DNA of 64,000 bases from Rahnella rivi. Lineage in GTDB: Bacteria; Pseudomonadota; Gammaproteobacteria; Enterobacterales; Enterobacteriaceae. The stretch lies in assembly GCF_019049655.1 (NCBI RefSeq), contig NZ_JAFMOX010000065.1, positions 1-64,000 on the forward strand, read 5' to 3'. The notes under the pieces are model-generated. The model did not search any database. It saw only the letters and a program-made list of their open reading frames with translations, and had not been told where the DNA came from. Made by a program: the position numbers and the translations under genes. Each line of letters opens with the position of its first letter. Position 1 is the first letter of the stretch. Below, in pieces: positions 25,710 to 34,311 of this stretch.

Positions 25710-27740
25710 GTGAGCCATAACCCGATCACACCCGCTGAATTAAGCTGGAACGAACAGGGTACACCTGTTTCCCGACATTTTGATGACGTCTACTTTTCCA
25801 ATCAGGACGGCTTACTGGAAACACGCCATGTCTTCCTGAATGGCAATCATTTTCCGGCACGTTTTGCCGATCACCCGCGCCCGCTTTGCATCATTGCGGA
25901 AACCGGATTCGGTACCGGACTGAATTTCCTGACGTTGTGGCAGACCTTCGAGGCGTTCCACTCTGAGAACCCTGAGGCCACCCTGCAACGGCTGCATTTC
26001 ATCAGCTACGAAAAATTTCCGCTGTCCGCCCGCGACCTTATCGCTGCCCATGCACAATGGCCGGAACTTGTCGACTACTCCGCCGAACTCTGCGAACAAT
26101 GGCCGATGCCCTTTGCCGGATGCCACCGTTTGCTGCTGGCCGGTGGGCGTATCACGCTCGACCTGTGGTTCGGTGACGTGACTACCCTGCTTCCGGCATG
26201 TGACACCAGTATGAATCAGCAGGTCGATGCCTGGTTCCTCGACGGCTTTGCGCCCTCGAAAAACCCGGACATGTGGACACCTGAGCTCTTCCACGCCATG
26301 GCAAAAATGACCCGTCCGCAAGGGACCTTTGCCACTTTCACCGTCGCGGGCATAGTCCGCCGTGGCCTGCAGGAAGCCGGTTTTGACATCAGCAAAGTGC
26401 CGGGCTTCGGTGAAAAGCGCCATATGTTATCCGGTGTTTTACCGGCAGAAATTGATGTTCCTCATCCTGCCCCGTGGTATTTACGTCCTGCGGCGAAAAA
26501 TGCCACAGAGTTTGCAGTTTTAGGCGGCGGCGTTGCCAGCGCCGTGCTTTCACTGGCACTTTTGCGCCGTGGCTATGCGGTCACGCTGTACTGCGCCGAT
26601 GAAAAACCGGCGCTCGGGGCCTCCGGCAACCGTCAGGGCGCGGTTTATCCGTTGCTTAATGGCCGTGGCGATACGCTGGAAAACTTTTTCGCCCAGGCCT
26701 TCACCTTTGCCCGCCGCCAGTACGCGCAGCTTGAAACGCTGAATGTGCCTTTCGACCACGGCTGGAGCGGCGTGACGCAGCTCGGTTATGACGAAAAAAG
26801 TCAGGGCAAAATTGATGGCATACTCAAAGGCGGCTGGCCGGAAGAACTGGCAAAAGGGCTGAGTGAAGAAGACGTGGAAGCGTTGTGCGGATTACCGTGC
26901 GGCAGCGGCGGCGTGACCTATCCGCTCGGCGCGTGGCTGTGCCCGGCAGAACTGACCGCGTCGCTGATTTCTCTTGCCGAAACCCAGGGCTTAACGGTGC
27001 ATTATTGCCAGCGCGTGACTGCATTAGAATTTGACGCCGGTTCGCAATGGGCGCTGACCTTTGCTAACGGCCATGTCGCCCGACATCAGGGTGTTGTTCT
27101 GGCGAACGGCGCAGACATTACTGATTTCAGTCAGACAGAAAAACTGCCGGTTTATGCCGTCAGCGGCCAGGTGTCGCATATTCCGACCACACCGGCGCTG
27201 AGCAAACTGACGCAGGTGTTGTGTTATGACGGCTACATGACGCCGGTCAGCCCGCAGAATCATCACCATTGCATTGGTGCAAGCTATCACCGCGCCGACA
27301 AATGCACGGATTACCGTGACGGCGACCAGCAGGAAAACCGCCAGCGTCTCATCAGGTGTCTGCCGGATCAGCAATGGCCGCATGACGTGGATGTCAGTGA
27401 AGGCGAAGCGCGAAACGGCGTGCGCTGCGCGACCCGAGACCATCTGCCGATGATCGGCTCGGTGGCTGATTATGATGCGCTGCTGGAGAGTTATCAGACG
27501 TTAGATCTCGACATTAAACGCCACCGCCCGGTAGCGCCTGCGCCTGTGTATGAAAATCTGTTTCTGTTTGGTGCGCTCGGTTCACGCGGGCTGAGTTCTG
27601 CGCCGCTCGGGGCAGAAATACTGGCGGCGCAGATTGCCGGTGAACCGCTGCCGCTCGACAGCGAAACGCTGGCGGCCCTCAATCCGAACCGCATGTGGGT
27701 CAGAAAATTGCTGAAAGGCCGCCCGGTGGAATCACATTAA
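25710..27740 (+). CDS. mnmC: Bifunctional tRNA mnm5s2U biosynthesis protein MnmC
   Basis: 676 residues (E. coli 668) from a GTG at 25710, giving VSHNPITPAELSWNEQGTPV. The N-terminal SAM methyltransferase domain (to about residue 245, with AETGFGTGLNFLTLWQ and DAWFLDGFAPSKNPDMW) is fused to an FAD oxidoreductase domain (from about 268, VLGGGVASAVLSLALLRRG). Together they turn cmnm5U34 into mnm5U34 in tRNAs for Lys, Glu and others. GAGAGAG upstream serves as the ribosome site. It is divergent from fabB and ends at a bidirectional terminator. Confidence 0.95.
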   Translation: MSHNPITPAELSWNEQGTPVSRHFDDVYFSNQDGLLETRHVFLNGNHFPARFADHPRPLCIIAETGFGTGLNFLTLWQTFEAFHSENPEATLQRLHFISYEKFPLSARDLIAAHAQWPELVDYSAELCEQWPMPFAGCHRLLLAGGRITLDLWFGDVTTLLPACDTSMNQQVDAWFLDGFAPSKNPDMWTPELFHAMAKMTRPQGTFATFTVAGIVRRGLQEAGFDISKVPGFGEKRHMLSGVLPAEIDVPHPAPWYLRPAAKNATEFAVLGGGVASAVLSLALLRRGYAVTLYCADEKPALGASGNRQGAVYPLLNGRGDTLENFFAQAFTFARRQYAQLETLNVPFDHGWSGVTQLGYDEKSQGKIDGILKGGWPEELAKGLSEEDVEALCGLPCGSGGVTYPLGAWLCPAELTASLISLAETQGLTVHYCQRVTALEFDAGSQWALTFANGHVARHQGVVLANGADITDFSQTEKLPVYAVSGQVSHIPTTPALSKLTQVLCYDGYMTPVSPQNHHHCIGASYHRADKCTDYRDGDQQENRQRLIRCLPDQQWPHDVDVSEGEARNGVRCATRDHLPMIGSVADYDALLESYQTLDLDIKRHRPVAPAPVYENLFLFGALGSRGLSSAPLGAEILAAQIAGEPLPLDSETLAALNPNRMWVRKLLKGRPVESH

Positions 27741-27770
27741 GCAGGTTTTCAGACCTGACTTTGGGTAAAT

Positions 27771-27810
27771 AAAAAAGCGCAGCCGGTTCACCCTGGCTGC
27801 GCTTTTTTTT
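27771..27810. terminator. Bidirectional terminator between mnmC and yfcL
   Basis: AAAAAAGCGCAGCC and GGCTGCGCTTTTTTTT enclose a 10-base loop between convergent mnmC and yfcL. A-run and T-run allow use in both directions. Confidence 0.92.
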
Positions 27811-27822
27811 ACTGAAAGGGGA

Positions 27823-28101
27823 TTATTGTGGCAAGGAAGCCTGATAGAGATTTTCCCACATGCCCTGAACCAGTGCCTGATCGCGCGGCGATAATTCACC
27901 GGCGCGGATAGCCTTATCCAGTCCGTCCTGAACACGAATTTTCAGCGCTTCGGCGGTGTGTTCACCGTTCTCTTCCGCTTCTGCTACCGCGACCGTCAGA
28001 TGGCCCCGCAGATAGCCACTGGCAAACAGTTCGTCGTCGCTGGCGCTTTCGACCATGTCGTCAATCAGCGTTAAAATCCGCGTTTCAAATTCTGCGATCA
28101 T
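27823..28101 (-). CDS. yfcL: YfcL family protein
   Basis: 92 residues, the same size as E. coli YfcL. It is a small acidic soluble protein (MIAEFETRILTLIDDMVESA...), probably all alpha. No catalytic motif is visible and its function is unknown. It sits 32 bases downstream of epmC on the same strand, the E. coli order, so it is probably co-transcribed. Confidence 0.88.
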   Translation of the reverse strand: MIAEFETRILTLIDDMVESASDDELFASGYLRGHLTVAVAEAEENGEHTAEALKIRVQDGLDKAIRAGELSPRDQALVQGMWENLYQASLPQ

Positions 28102-28133
28102 TACTCTTCCTCTCGTGTCCGGTATTGAGTCTT

Positions 28134-28691
28134 TTATTCGATCGGCTGCAACGCAGGGAAGTCTGCAGGCGTCAAAGGGGCGGTATTGTAAAACGATTGT
28201 AACGCTTTAATAAAGCGCGAAGGTCTTTCCGGGATGCCCTGCTCCAGCATACGCAGCACTTCTGCACGCACTTTATTCTGGAAACCGACGCGGTCGGGCT
28301 CGCAATCGCCGCTCAGGTTGTCGCAACTGACGTTAAACGCAAAACCCGCTGCCGCGCAGAACAACCATTCATAGGATTGCGGTTTGATTTCGACTTTCTC
28401 AAACTCGCTCTGCGTCTGGGCATCACGGCCGTCCGGGCAGTACCAGTAACCGAAATCCACCAGTTTGTGGCGTTCAGCACCCGCGACGCACCAGTGAGAG
28501 ATTTCATGCATTCCGCTGGCGTAATAACCGTGGGCAAAAACGATGCGGTTAAACGGCTCCTGCTCATCCGCAGGCAGATAGATCGGCTCGTCATCGCCTT
28601 TAATCAGGCGCACGTTAAATTCCTCAAAGAAGCAGGAATCAAAAATGTCGATCAATTGATGATAGTTATGTGTTGCAGTCGAATCAGACAT
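28134..28691 (-). CDS. epmC: Elongation factor P hydroxylase EpmC
   Basis: 185 residues, formerly YfcM. EpmC hydroxylates the beta-lysyl-lysine modification of EF-P, the last step after EpmA and EpmB. The metal-site signature HGYYASGMHEISHWC (about residues 54-68) has the conserved His-Glu-x-x-His arrangement. DFGYWYCPDGRD and YEWLFCAAAGFAFNVSCDN are typical of the family. It is transcribed with yfcL; 102 bases separate it from yfcA. Confidence 0.93.
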   Translation of the reverse strand: MSDSTATHNYHQLIDIFDSCFFEEFNVRLIKGDDEPIYLPADEQEPFNRIVFAHGYYASGMHEISHWCVAGAERHKLVDFGYWYCPDGRDAQTQSEFEKVEIKPQSYEWLFCAAAGFAFNVSCDNLSGDCEPDRVGFQNKVRAEVLRMLEQGIPERPSRFIKALQSFYNTAPLTPADFPALQPIE

Positions 28692-28793
28692 AATTGCTGT
28701 GAAACTCGTTAAAGTAAGATCAGGGGCGACAATATACCCCTGATTGAATGGCGTATTTCATGACTTCGGGCAAGCATTCTGCTGCTGGTAAAA

Positions 28794-29594
28794 TTATAAA
28801 TGCAGACTTAGCCAGTGCATGATTTCGGTACCGTGATTGTCGTAAATCAGCTTGCAACTCATCACCACGGACACGGTCACCACCATCGGGCGGATCATCT
28901 TCTGCCCTTTGCTGAGCACCATCCGCGCACCAAGACGCGCACCGATAAACTGCCCGGCCATCATCACAAATCCCAGCACCCACACCACTTTGCCGCCGAG
29001 TATGAAGAACAGCAGGCCGCCGAAGTTGGAGGTGAAATTCAGGACTTTTGCGTGCGCCGTGGCTTTAGCGAGGTTAAACCCACATAAAGTCACAAAACCC
29101 AGCGCGTAGAACGAGCCCGCACCGGGGCCGAAAAATCCATCATAAAAACCGACACAACCGCCGCCGACCAGCGCATACGGCAACGCATTCAGGCGTCTGG
29201 CGCGATCGCTTTCGCCCAGGCGGGGCGTCAGCAGGAAATACAACCCAATGCAGATAATCAGCAGAGGCAGAATCTGACGCAGCATGTCGGCGCGCAGATG
29301 CTGAATCAGGATCGCACCAATCACCGAACCGACAAAGGTGCAGGCGATATTGAGCTTTTGATCGTTGAGATCCACCACCCCGCGCCGCACAAAATAGAGG
29401 CTGGCGGAAAAAGATCCGCCAATGGATGACAGCTTGTTGGTGGCAATGGCCTGCGCGGGGGAAACCCCCGCCGCCAGCAGTGCGGGCAGGCTGATAAGCC
29501 CGCCGCCCCCGGCAATGGAATCAATGAAACCGGCAAACAGTGCAACGAAAAATAAGACGATTAATACCCACGGTGCAACGATCAGCCAGTCCAT
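28794..29594 (-). CDS. yfcA: TSUP family membrane protein YfcA
   Basis: 266 residues (E. coli 269), a TauE/SafE sulfite/organosulfur exporter-type protein with eight membrane segments. Repeats carry FIDSIAGGGGLISLPALLAA and GFYDGFFGPGAGSFYALGFV, the two family G-rich motifs. The transported anion has not been settled for YfcA. It follows mepA after 42 bases in the prmB-aroC-mepA-yfcA run. Confidence 0.92.
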   Translation of the reverse strand: MDWLIVAPWVLIVLFFVALFAGFIDSIAGGGGLISLPALLAAGVSPAQAIATNKLSSIGGSFSASLYFVRRGVVDLNDQKLNIACTFVGSVIGAILIQHLRADMLRQILPLLIICIGLYFLLTPRLGESDRARRLNALPYALVGGGCVGFYDGFFGPGAGSFYALGFVTLCGFNLAKATAHAKVLNFTSNFGGLLFFILGGKVVWVLGFVMMAGQFIGARLGARMVLSKGQKMIRPMVVTVSVVMSCKLIYDNHGTEIMHWLSLHL

Positions 29595-29636
29595 TCATTT
29601 CACTCAGCAAGATGAAGTCAAAATCGTACAGGCCAG

Positions 29637-30494
29637 TTAAAGCTGACCAACATGTTTATCCAGCAGCGCCTGACAGGTTGGCGGCAACGGAGGCGGCTCG
29701 CTTTTCACTGAAGTGCCACTTCCCGGTTTTGGCGGCAGGAACCAGCTTTGCAGCTCAGCGCCACAGCCATCTCCCGGAGGAGGTGGTGCCTGATTGTCGC
29801 ATTCCAGGCTTCCGGCGGGGCAGCTCAGGCGCACATGCATATGCGCACGATGGCCGAACCACGGACGCACTTTGTGCAGCCATTCACGATCGGTTCCCGC
29901 ATCGATGCAAAGCTGTTGCTTGATCGCCGGGTTGACGAAAATGCGTACCACCTCTTTATCCTTCGCGGCCATCTTGATCAGCGTTTCTATCCGCGGCTGC
30001 CACTGGCCTGGCACAACGGATTTACCGTTAGCACTGACCAGATCGATAGGCTGCGGTTTGAGCAGCATCTGTTCGCTCCAGCGCTGACGCGGCAGTTGCA
30101 GCCAGATATCCACATCCAGCCCGGACTGATGGCTGGCGTGACCGCTGCTGAAACGTCCGCCCGCGGGCATCGCCATATCGCCGACCAGCATGGTGCCCAG
30201 GCCTTTTTCACGCGCCTGAGTGCCCAGACGGGTGATAAACGCCAGCAAATCCGGCTGCCCGAAATAGCGGCGCTGATCGGTTCGCATCACCTGATAATCC
30301 GGTGAATTGAGCGGCAGTGGTTGCGCACCAATCTGGCATCCGTTGGCGTAGCTGCCTATGGCCTGAGGCGCGCCGGAAATCGGTTGGGTAATTTTCTGCC
30401 ACGGCGTTGCCGCCAGAGCAGGCGCGCAAAGCGCGAGCACCAGAAAACTGGCGCAGGCGGCTTTCAACGCAGGAACAGGGCGTAAAAGTTTCAT
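29637..30494 (-). CDS. mepA: Murein DD-endopeptidase MepA
   Basis: 285 residues with a signal peptide (1-28, ending ALA). MepA is a periplasmic penicillin-insensitive LAS-type metallopeptidase that cuts D-Ala-meso-DAP crosslinks. Zinc ligands are visible in SSGHASHQSGLDVDIW (H and D) and in WFGHRAHMHVRLSCP (H-x-H). The C-terminal tail is Pro-rich with conserved cysteines likely forming disulfides. It starts 7 bases after aroC stops, so the two are co-transcribed. Confidence 0.95.
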   Translation of the reverse strand: MKLLRPVPALKAACASFLVLALCAPALAATPWQKITQPISGAPQAIGSYANGCQIGAQPLPLNSPDYQVMRTDQRRYFGQPDLLAFITRLGTQAREKGLGTMLVGDMAMPAGGRFSSGHASHQSGLDVDIWLQLPRQRWSEQMLLKPQPIDLVSANGKSVVPGQWQPRIETLIKMAAKDKEVVRIFVNPAIKQQLCIDAGTDREWLHKVRPWFGHRAHMHVRLSCPAGSLECDNQAPPPPGDGCGAELQSWFLPPKPGSGTSVKSEPPPLPPTCQALLDKHVGQL

Positions 30495-30501
30495 CGAATG
30501 A

Positions 30502-31587
30502 TTACCAGCGTGGCACGGTGGAATGAACGTCGCCGTTCTGAGCGCGCTGACGCAGTAAGTGATCCATCAGCACAATCGCCATCATCGCTTCCGCAATGGG
30601 TACAGCACGGATGCCGACGCACGGATCATGACGCCCTTTGGTGATCATCTCGACCTGCTCGCCTTCAAGGTTGATGGTGCGCCCCGGAACGGTGATGCTG
30701 GACGTAGGTTTCAGCGCCAGATGGGCAACCACCGGCTGGCCGCTGCTGATCCCGCCGAGAATACCGCCCGCATGATTGCTTTCGAAACCGGTCGGCGTAA
30801 TTTCGTCACGGTTTTCGCTGCCGCGTTTATTAACCACGGCAAACCCGTCGCCAATTTCCACGCCTTTCACCGCGTTGATGCTCATCAGCGCATGCGCCAG
30901 ATCAGCATCCAGACGGTCAAACACCGGCTCGCCCAGGCCGACCGGTACGTGATCTGCCACAACGGTAATTTTGGCACCGATGGAATCGCCTTCTTTTTTC
31001 AGCGCGCGCATCAGTTCGTCCAGTGCTTCGAGCTTGCTTTCATCCGGGCAGAAGAACGGGTTGGTTTCGACCAGATCCCAGTCTTTCAGTTCGCAGGTGA
31101 TATCGCCCATCTGGGACATATACCCGCGCACCTTCACGCCGAATTTTTCCAGCAGATATTTCTTCGCCACGGCACCTGCGGCCACGCGCATGGCGGTTTC
31201 GCGGGCAGAAGAACGGCCACCGCCACGATAATCGCGCACGCCGTATTTTTGTTCGTAGGTGTAATCCGCATGTCCCGGACGGAACACGTCCTTGATGGCG
31301 CTGTAATCCTGCGAGCGCTGATCGGTATTCTGGATGATCAGGCCGATGCTGGTGCCGGTGGTCACGCCTTCGAACACGCCGGACAAAATTTTCACTTCGT
31401 CGGCTTCGCGGCGCTGCGTGGTGTAACGCGAGGTGCCAGGGCGACGCCTGTCGAGATCGTGTTGCAGATCTGCTTCGGTCAGCGCAATACCCGGCGGCAC
31501 GCCGTCAATAATACAGCCCAGTGCCACACCGTGGGATTCGCCAAACGTGGTGACGCGGAAAAACTGCCCAATACTGTTCCCTGCCAT
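30502..31587 (-). CDS. aroC: Chorismate synthase AroC
   Basis: 361 residues, the E. coli length. It converts 5-enolpyruvylshikimate-3-phosphate to chorismate using reduced FMN. Signatures: GESHGVALGCIIDGVPPGI at the N-terminus, RRPGTSRYTTQRRE, and the central RGGGRSSARETAMRVAAGA. The ATG at 31587 has AAGGAG at good spacing; the GTG one codon upstream is too close to it. It lies 70 bases after prmB. Confidence 0.97.
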   Translation of the reverse strand: MAGNSIGQFFRVTTFGESHGVALGCIIDGVPPGIALTEADLQHDLDRRRPGTSRYTTQRREADEVKILSGVFEGVTTGTSIGLIIQNTDQRSQDYSAIKDVFRPGHADYTYEQKYGVRDYRGGGRSSARETAMRVAAGAVAKKYLLEKFGVKVRGYMSQMGDITCELKDWDLVETNPFFCPDESKLEALDELMRALKKEGDSIGAKITVVADHVPVGLGEPVFDRLDADLAHALMSINAVKGVEIGDGFAVVNKRGSENRDEITPTGFESNHAGGILGGISSGQPVVAHLALKPTSSITVPGRTINLEGEQVEMITKGRHDPCVGIRAVPIAEAMMAIVLMDHLLRQRAQNGDVHSTVPRW

Positions 31588-31657
31588 CACGGCTCCTTAC
31601 CATTATGTTGATGTTTGATGCTGGAATGACCGGCGAAAGGCCGGTCATGAGAAGTCA

Positions 31658-32590
31658 TTAGTCACGGTAGCCGGTGAAGTATTCGGCGCATTCAACGAGC
31701 TGCTGTTTGGTCAGCATAAAGACGCCATCACCGCCGTTTTCAAACTCCAGCCAGGTGAACGGGATCTCAGGATATTGTTCCATCAGATGTACCATGCTGT
31801 TTCCTACTTCACAAATCAGCACGCCGTTGTCCGTCAGGTAATCCGGCGCACAGGCCAGAATACGACGGGTCAGTTTCAGGCCGTCAGTGCCTGAAGCCAG
31901 GCCCAGCACAGGTTCGTGGCGGTATTCCTGTGGCAAATCAGACATGTCTTCTTCATCCACATACGGCGGATTAGTGACGATCAGATCGTATTGCAGCGGC
32001 GGTAATTCGCGGAACAGATCAGAACGGATCGGCGTGACCCAGTTCTCGATGCCGTGCGTATCAATATTGCGTTCAGCCACGGCCAGCGCATCGGCAGAGA
32101 TATCCACCGCATCCACTTCGGTTTCCGGAAACGCATAGGCACAGGCGATAGCAATACAGCCGCTGCCGGTGCACATATCAAGAATATGCTCAGGTTTCTC
32201 GTGCAGAATGCCGGAGAAGCGGTGTGTAATCAGCTCACCAATCGGCGAGCGTGGCACCAGAACGCGCTCATCGACATAAAACTCCATGTCACAGAACCAG
32301 GCTTTGTTGGTCAGGTAAGCCACAGGCACACGCTCATTGACGCGGCGGATCACGCGCTCCACGATGCGGTGACGCTCACTGGAGGTCAGACGCGCAGTGT
32401 GCATATCTTCAGGGATATCCAGCGGCAAAAACACGCTCGGTAACACCAGTTGCACCGCTTCGTCCCACGGGTTATCGGTGCCGTGACCGTAATAGACATT
32501 GGCTGCGTTCAGGCGGCTGACGGTCCAGCGCAACATATCCTGAATGGTATGCAGTTCACTGACCGCTTCGTCGACGAAAATTTTGTCCAA
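31658..32590 (-). CDS. prmB: Ribosomal protein uL3 glutamine methyltransferase PrmB
   Basis: 310 residues, the same as E. coli, from a TTG start at 32590 that gives the family N-terminus (DKIFVDEAV). GGAG lies seven bases upstream of it. An ATG seven codons earlier lacks a ribosome site. The SAM-binding motif is DMCTGSGCIAIACAYAFP, and the glutamine-methyltransferase motif NPPY is in DLIVTNPPYVDEEDM. PrmB methylates a Gln of ribosomal protein L3. A GACCGG/CCGGTC stem at 31626-31648 in the prmB-aroC gap has no T-run. It is divergent from smrB. Confidence 0.95.
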   Translation of the reverse strand: MDKIFVDEAVSELHTIQDMLRWTVSRLNAANVYYGHGTDNPWDEAVQLVLPSVFLPLDIPEDMHTARLTSSERHRIVERVIRRVNERVPVAYLTNKAWFCDMEFYVDERVLVPRSPIGELITHRFSGILHEKPEHILDMCTGSGCIAIACAYAFPETEVDAVDISADALAVAERNIDTHGIENWVTPIRSDLFRELPPLQYDLIVTNPPYVDEEDMSDLPQEYRHEPVLGLASGTDGLKLTRRILACAPDYLTDNGVLICEVGNSMVHLMEQYPEIPFTWLEFENGGDGVFMLTKQQLVECAEYFTGYRD

Positions 32591-32792
32591 TTTTATTCTC
32601 CAGGCATGCACGGGTTTTTAACAGACGTTTAACCCATAATTTGCCGCATAGTTTGCCACGAAGCCCGTCACAAATCAGCAGCTAGTCAACGCACTTGCGC
32701 GATGTCTCGAAGAATTTAACCCTGAGTTTTCTTTAAACCACAGGTCGCCCGCAGGTACACTGTCGGCATTGTGCGAAAAAGACGACCCGAAA

Positions 32793-33332
32793 ATGAAGAA
32801 AAAGCACCTGCTGAGCCCGGAAGAAGCCGCGATATTTCGCGAGGCCGTTCCCGGCGTCAAGCGCCTGAAAAATGACACGATTACCCATCCGCCACGGCGA
32901 AAAAAAGTGACGCAAATGTCGCCTCAAAAGCTGCTGCAGGAGCAGGTGGACGCAAGCTATTATTTTTCTGATGAATTCCAGCCGATGTTGCAGGAAGAGG
33001 GTCCGGTACGTCATGTCCGGCCTGATGTCAGCCATTTTGAATTGAAAAAATTACGCCGCGGGGATTATTCCCCCGAACTGTTTCTCGATTTGCACGGGTT
33101 AACGCAAATGGAAGCCAAGCAGGAATTGGGCGCGCTGATTGCCGCCTGTCGCCGCGAACACGTCCATTGTGCCTGCGTGATGCACGGGCACGGCAAGCAT
33201 ATTCTCAAGCAGCAAACGCCGCTGTGGCTGGCGCAACACCCTGACGTCGAGGCATTTCATCAGGCGCCGAAAGAGTTCGGCGGCACCGCCTCGCTGCTGG
33301 TGCTGATTGAGCTGGATGACAAAATCAGCTAA
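32793..33332 (+). CDS. smrB: Ribosome rescue endonuclease SmrB
   Basis: 179 residues from the ATG at 32793 (MKKKHLLSPEEAAIF). SmrB cuts mRNA between collided ribosomes, marking it for tmRNA rescue. The N-terminal half is a basic ribosome-binding hook. The C-terminal Smr domain has the catalytic DLHGLTQMEAKQEL and the loop CACVMHGHGKHILKQQTPLW. It is divergent from prmB, as in E. coli. Confidence 0.94.
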   Translation: MKKKHLLSPEEAAIFREAVPGVKRLKNDTITHPPRRKKVTQMSPQKLLQEQVDASYYFSDEFQPMLQEEGPVRHVRPDVSHFELKKLRRGDYSPELFLDLHGLTQMEAKQELGALIAACRREHVHCACVMHGHGKHILKQQTPLWLAQHPDVEAFHQAPKEFGGTASLLVLIELDDKIS

Positions 33333-33359
33333 CCCCGGCTGGCGAAACACAGAAAGCAG

Positions 33360-33392
33360 AAAGGCACAGCGCGTTCACACGGCTGTGCCTTT
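33360..33392. terminator. Bidirectional terminator between smrB and sixA
   Basis: AAAGGCACAGC and GCTGTGCCTTT form an 11-base stem, with TCTTTTG following on the plus strand. It lies between the convergent genes. Confidence 0.8.
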
Positions 33393-33420
33393 CTTTTGTT
33401 TACTTTTCCATCCCGGAAAA

Positions 33421-33909
33421 TTAAACCTTCGCCATCACCTGGCACGGACTAAATTGCCACTCGAAAGTGCCCTGCCCGGTTTCACCATTCAGTTCCACAC
33501 TGGCCATCGCGGAAGTGGCAAACATTGGCGGGCACAGACCCGGACACAGTTCCGCGACCAGATAGCCCACCAGCGGCAAGTGAGACACCACCAGCACGGC
33601 ATTCACACCGGTCAGCGCCAGATGTTGCAACTCGCTGGCCACCAGTGCGGGATCGCCGCCCGGCGTCAGTTCTTTCAGCGTATCGATTTCAACGTTGTCT
33701 GGCAGCGCCAGGCTCAGCCGCACTTTTTCAAGCGTCTGCTGCGCACGCAGATACGGACTGACCAGAACGCGATCAATTTTGACGCCACGGCCATTGAGCC
33801 AGGCTGCCATATGTACTGATTCGTCACATCCGCATTCGCTTAACGGGCGAACCGAGTCGCTTGCAGCTTCAAGAACCGCATCACCGTGACGCATAATAAC
33901 AACTTGCAT
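33421..33909 (-). CDS. sixA: Phosphohistidine phosphatase SixA
   Basis: 162 residues (E. coli 161). It is a small histidine phosphatase-fold enzyme with the catalytic RHG at residues 7-9 (VVIMRHGDAVLEA) and a second conserved His in VVSHLPLVGYL. SixA removes phosphate from His of the nitrogen phosphotransferase protein NPr and was first described on the ArcB HPt domain. It stands as a single gene between smrB and fadJ. Confidence 0.94.
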   Translation of the reverse strand: MQVVIMRHGDAVLEAASDSVRPLSECGCDESVHMAAWLNGRGVKIDRVLVSPYLRAQQTLEKVRLSLALPDNVEIDTLKELTPGGDPALVASELQHLALTGVNAVLVVSHLPLVGYLVAELCPGLCPPMFATSAMASVELNGETGQGTFEWQFSPCQVMAKV

Positions 33910-34224
33910 ATTGCACCGCTTTTGTTAACAAAAATAGCGCTATACAGAAACGCTTTGCGTGCTGTATCACCCATTGCCCAGCGTTTTTTTATCGTCGTTT
34001 GACAACAAAAAAGCTGAAAGGCAGTACATCCACTTAACCCGCCTGGCCACATGCTTTGCATGGTCAGCATCAGCGGTCGGGCATTTTGCCTGAAAGTTCA
34101 CGTAAAGAAAACGCTGTTTTTTACACCAACCCTTACCGCATGTAAACTATTCAGGCTAATTTTTAACCACTCGGGTTGTAGATCAATCGTTTGGGTTTGT
34201 TCTTGTACAAAACCGACCTCCCCA
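33910..34224. other. Non-coding stretch upstream of sixA
   Basis: This is most of the 402-base gap between sixA and fadJ. It must hold the sixA promoter. I see no strong operator and no coding frame with a ribosome site. The short frames here have poor composition and overlap the fadJ terminator. Confidence 0.5.
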
Positions 34225-34268
34225 TAAAAAAGATCCCGCAGGCTTAAGTATGGCTGCAAGCAGGATCT
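34225..34268 (-). terminator. Terminator after fadJ
   Basis: On the minus strand AGATCCTGC and GCGGGATCT pair (one wobble) around a 20-base loop, followed by TTTTTT. It lies 43 bases after the fadJ stop. Confidence 0.75.
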
Positions 34269-34311
34269 GTTCCACACTCTCGCGAAATACATCGTCACAC
34301 AGTGACGGAGG

